This document shows positions 61,312-64,000 of a stretch of 64,000 nucleotides of DNA, piece after piece. A model generated the notes under the pieces. It ran no database searches. It was not told where the DNA came from and was given only the letters and a program-made list of their open reading frames with translations. Positions within the stretch are counted from its first letter, which is position 1. Every line of letters begins with the position of its first letter. This DNA is from Aneurinibacillus thermoaerophilus (GTDB lineage: Bacteria > Bacillota > Bacilli > Aneurinibacillales > Aneurinibacillaceae). Location of the stretch: the NCBI RefSeq assembly GCF_900099925.1, contig NZ_FNDE01000003.1, positions 119,937 through 183,936 of the forward strand, in the 5' to 3' direction. The position numbers and the translations under genes are program-made.

Positions 61312-63720
61312 TTATTTTTCCAATACCACTTCATTTAGTTTAATGTATTTTAATGCGTATAAAGTATGCGCAACCAATGTTCGGATTTTCTTTTCAAATT
61401 CCCGATCGATCCCGAATAACCTGTTACAGTGTAAATGAATCACGCTGTCTAAGATGGATAATTCCGATGAAGCTTCCAGACCTTCCTTGATCTTGCTTGC
61501 ATACTCTTTTATGCTTCTGTTTCTCTGATTCAAAATATTTAATAATAACATCCCCTCTTCACTTTCTCTTAACCCCTTCCAATTATTGTCGGTATTACAT
61601 GCTTTCATATAAAAAGAGCGATTGCGTTTGAAATCTTCCCGATAGTCCTGTTTATTTATTTGCTGTTGTAAGAAATCCAATTGACTTTCATAATCTAAAC
61701 CGAACTGTTCCATATAATGAATGATAGAAATCATTCCGATAACTTCATCGCTAAAATTAATATTTTTTAAACGTTTTAGTCTTAACATGTCTTCTACTAC
61801 TATGCTATCAAAACAAAATAAGGTTTCTGCAAAATTTATCAATTCAGTTCCGCCATAACGTTCAATTTCTTTTTCATAAGAATCAATGGAAAAACGATTT
61901 AGCAACCCTTTTTCGATTAAAGTTCGGAGCCATTGTTTGATGTCGGGATACATGCTTAACAGTTTCTCTTCACTTGCATTGAACCTTAATCTTATATGTT
62001 GTTCCGGGTCGGCATATCGCATAAAAAAGTATTTTTCAATTTCGCCTTTAGCCAACTTATCGCGACAGTATTCCGAAATATGAAAGGCAATTAAATCATC
62101 CGCGCTGGAATTGACTCCATACAATTTTAGATAAATCCAATCTTCAAAAGGTAATTTTACTCTTATATTTGATAAACTGGAGATATTATTTGATTTTTTG
62201 GGTTTTGAATACATATCGTTATTTTTTTGTTTAACTTTAACTAACGGAATAACCAATTCACAAATATATTCTTCCTCAGCATGATCTTTAACAAGATTAT
62301 AACCAGCATCTTCATAAGAACTTAATATGATATTTCCAAATCTGTTATTAAATTGGTGATGAAGAATTCTCAAACAATTTTCGTCCTCAGTATTTAAAAG
62401 AACCCGATTATCTGCAAAAGTTAAATAAACATATTTCGGTACATTATAATCTAAACAAAACTTCTCGAAAAGTTCTTTAAATTCCGCAAAATCTATTTTG
62501 TTCTTTGTATTGATAATCTTATTTATCACCCATTTTTGCGGTGATATAATGAAATTCTTATATTCAATTTTGGGGATGTAAGGATAGTCAGAAAAGATCG
62601 TATCCCAAGGAAAATTATACCAAATCTTTTTACCGTCTAAACTTACATCATACAGGAATCGAATAGCATTAGGGGCTGTTCGCGTATTCAGCATATTATT
62701 CATAGTAATAATTAATTTTTTATCTAGCGATTTGCTTTTTGCATAAAAAATATCATTTTCTATACCGATCAGAATATCATTTAAACTTAACCTATGAGAT
62801 TCATCTCTGCTGCTGTTTGTAAATAAAGCGAGTTCATATTCACTGTTGTGAATATTTCTGGTTACATTTGCATTTCTTGTTTCATTTGGCAAATAAACGA
62901 TTTCACAAGTTACATAATCATCAAAATCATTATTCAGTTCCAGAATTTCCTCGTTTAATGTCTCGAATAGTTTCTGCTCACCTTCCATCATATAAGAAAA
63001 TCTTCCAAAACTTTTCCCTGCATGTGTAGATCCTAAATTAGGACCAAGATAATATTTAAAATTATTGTTATCAAAATCTTCCTTAGAATCACATTTCATT
63101 ATTACGTTTATGTCTAATGAGTCAGGGATACTGTTGTAATCATAATCATCCAACCCTAATTCTTTTATCTCTTCATCAATTATCGTTATACTTTTATTAT
63201 CTTTAACCGCCTGTACATATTTATTAAAAAAATATTCTTTTAATTTCTCATCGGTCAAATGATTTATAACTCCAACTTCTAGTTTTGAGTTTTTGGGATT
63301 TTCATAATCCAAAGGAGCACCTATACCAAAATCATTATCAAGCATTTCCAGTAAAGGTACCTCTCTGTCCACACCATATTTTTCGATAAATTCTTGCTTA
63401 TATCTTGAAAACGGAGAATCTGTTTGTTGATAGGTCATCGAAAAAGGCAAAAGTATACGCATCAATTGATTTAAATCTTTTATAACTTGTTTGTTAAGCT
63501 TCTTTTCTTTTAAATTTAATTTCGTATCAACTTGCAATACATATTCTGTCTTTGCCAATTTAGCCATTTTCCTGTGCAAATCTTTATATATTTTTTCACC
63601 TTCACCTAAAGGCGTCATGGTATATCTGTGAATGTAATCTTGAATATCAATTAACTCATTGACCAATTCTTCTATATTACTGTAGATGAGCAAATTCACT
63701 AACATAAATTTACATCCGAA
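61312..63720 (-). pseudogene. lanB: Class I lanthipeptide dehydratase gene, 5'-truncated at an IS
   Basis: About 800 codons remain, where NisB/SpaB proteins have ~1000-1030 residues. The frame begins at NIEELVNELIDIQDYIHRYT, which corresponds to roughly residue 220-250 of the family. The rest of the glutamylation domain and the complete C-terminal elimination domain (FEDWIYLKLYGVNSSADDLI, KYFFMRYADPEQHIRLRF, YEKEIERYGG) are present without lesions. The start and the tRNA-Glu-binding N-terminus are cut off at the IS near 63720. The missing part may lie on the far side of the IS, outside the window. Confidence 0.88.
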
Positions 63721-64000
63721 CAAAAAAGGAGACATGAACCCGATTCCTTGATTAGAATAGATGTGTCACCAAACCATTCTCAAGGAGGTTCATGTCTCAT
63801 GAATAGACTACCACATCACCAAGGAATCGACAAGTTTTTCGCAATGTTGGGGCTGGCCCTTTATTTCTCTAAGCCGGTCATGAAGCATCTCGTTCATATT
63901 ATCGATGCGCTGACAACGAAAGGATTTGTGGGAACCTTGACCGATCTGCATCATGAGAGCTTTCATCCCAACCATCGAACGACACTGAGCCATTTTTTCA
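63690..64000 (+). mobile_element. Left end of an insertion sequence interrupting lanB
   Basis: The element begins somewhere between ~63690 and 63729 and runs off the window. GAGACATGAACC (63729-63740) pairs perfectly with GGTTCATGTCTC (63787-63798). The right arm follows the Shine-Dalgarno sequence AAGGAGGT (63782-63789) and touches the ATG, so transcripts entering from outside would fold and silence transposase translation, as known for IS4/IS10-type elements. The exact terminal repeat and target duplication need the other end. Confidence 0.8.
63799..64000 (+). CDS. Transposase, N-terminal part (runs off the window)
   Basis: ATG at 63799 is followed by 67 codons: NRLPHHQGIDKFFAMLGLAL, YFSKPVMKHLVHIIDALTTK, then GFVGTLTDLHHESFHPNHRTTLSHFF. 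This N-terminal helical region resembles DDE transposases of the IS4/IS701-like superfamily found in thermophilic Bacillaceae. Catalytic residues are beyond the window end. The family placement is tentative. Confidence 0.7.
   Translation, partial: MNRLPHHQGIDKFFAMLGLALYFSKPVMKHLVHIIDALTTKGFVGTLTDLHHESFHPNHRTTLSHFF

Noticed and set aside
61101..61334. 77-codon minus-strand frame between lanB and lanT as a lanthipeptide precursor
   Set aside because: It starts inside the 3' end of lanB, has only one Cys, no FNLD-like leader motif, no Shine-Dalgarno sequence, and runs through a perfect hairpin.
1..64000. CRISPR arrays, tRNA or rRNA genes
   Set aside because: No regularly spaced direct repeats of 24-37 bp, no cloverleaf with TTCRANY and CCA end, and no rRNA core sequence were seen on either strand; a tool scan would be needed to exclude a divergent tRNA.

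Overview
The window looks like chromosomal DNA of an aerobic, endospore-forming member of the Bacillota (Bacillales; Aneurinibacillus, Brevibacillus or Geobacillus-like). The evidence is a fadN-fadA-fadE beta-oxidation operon behind a FadR-type operator, spore genes (a YheC/D-type coat protein, a GerMN lipoprotein, a YaaH-like glycosidase), an SpoIIIE/FtsK translocase, an FMN riboswitch with ribU, DarB/CbpB, cre-like sites, and strong purine-rich Shine-Dalgarno sequences with frequent TTG and GTG starts. The genus is an inference; no rRNA or tRNA gene is present. REGION 1 (1 to about 4014) is the right end of an integrated element, a prophage or ICE. It carries a divergent Cro/CI-type switch with three related operators, several very small proteins, two decayed genes and a SpoIVCA-type large serine recombinase. 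The recombinase lies against the 3' half of a spore glycosidase gene (4012-4446), so the element appears to have split a sporulation or germination gene. REGION 2 (about 4450-43960) is a housekeeping backbone: a phosphodiester glycosidase, PAP2 phosphatase, YitT, a cell-wall amidase, oligoendopeptidase F, a putative regulated small RNA, endonuclease III, LcfB-type acyl-CoA ligase, the fad operon, a SEC-C protein, CvfB, a UvrD-type helicase, a CoA-transferase with a LytTR regulator, spore genes, a DNA glycosylase, the FMN riboswitch and RibU, DarB and FtsK/SpoIIIE. After these come an ECF sigma factor and ABC-transporter module (36796-40986), a YbaK deacylase and a YhgE/Pip membrane protein. 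REGION 3 (about 44000-64000) is visibly more A+T-rich and accessory. It contains a wrecked IS3-family element fused to a CPBP protease remnant, relics of a sigma-54-type regulator, of a GlpP-like antiterminator and of a galactitol-type PTS IIC, a DUF1835 protein, a complete type I restriction-modification operon (hsdM-hsdS-hsdR) and a DUF3139 relic. It ends in a class I lanthipeptide locus (lanB-lanT-lanC-lanR-lanK). lanB has lost its first ~220-250 residues at an insertion sequence that runs off the window end, and no precursor peptide or immunity gene is visible inside the window. HOW THE PARTS WORK TOGETHER: long-chain acyl-CoAs made by LcfB feed FadE, FadN and FadA. FadR would be displaced from its operator by acyl-CoA, and the cre sites put acetate/CoA metabolism under CcpA. 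The accessory third of the window shows repeated cycles of IS insertion and deletion. The most interesting candidates are the recombinase-split spore gene, the decapitated lanthipeptide locus, a ~118-nt RNA with a palindrome over its -35 box, and a 32-bp perfect hairpin.
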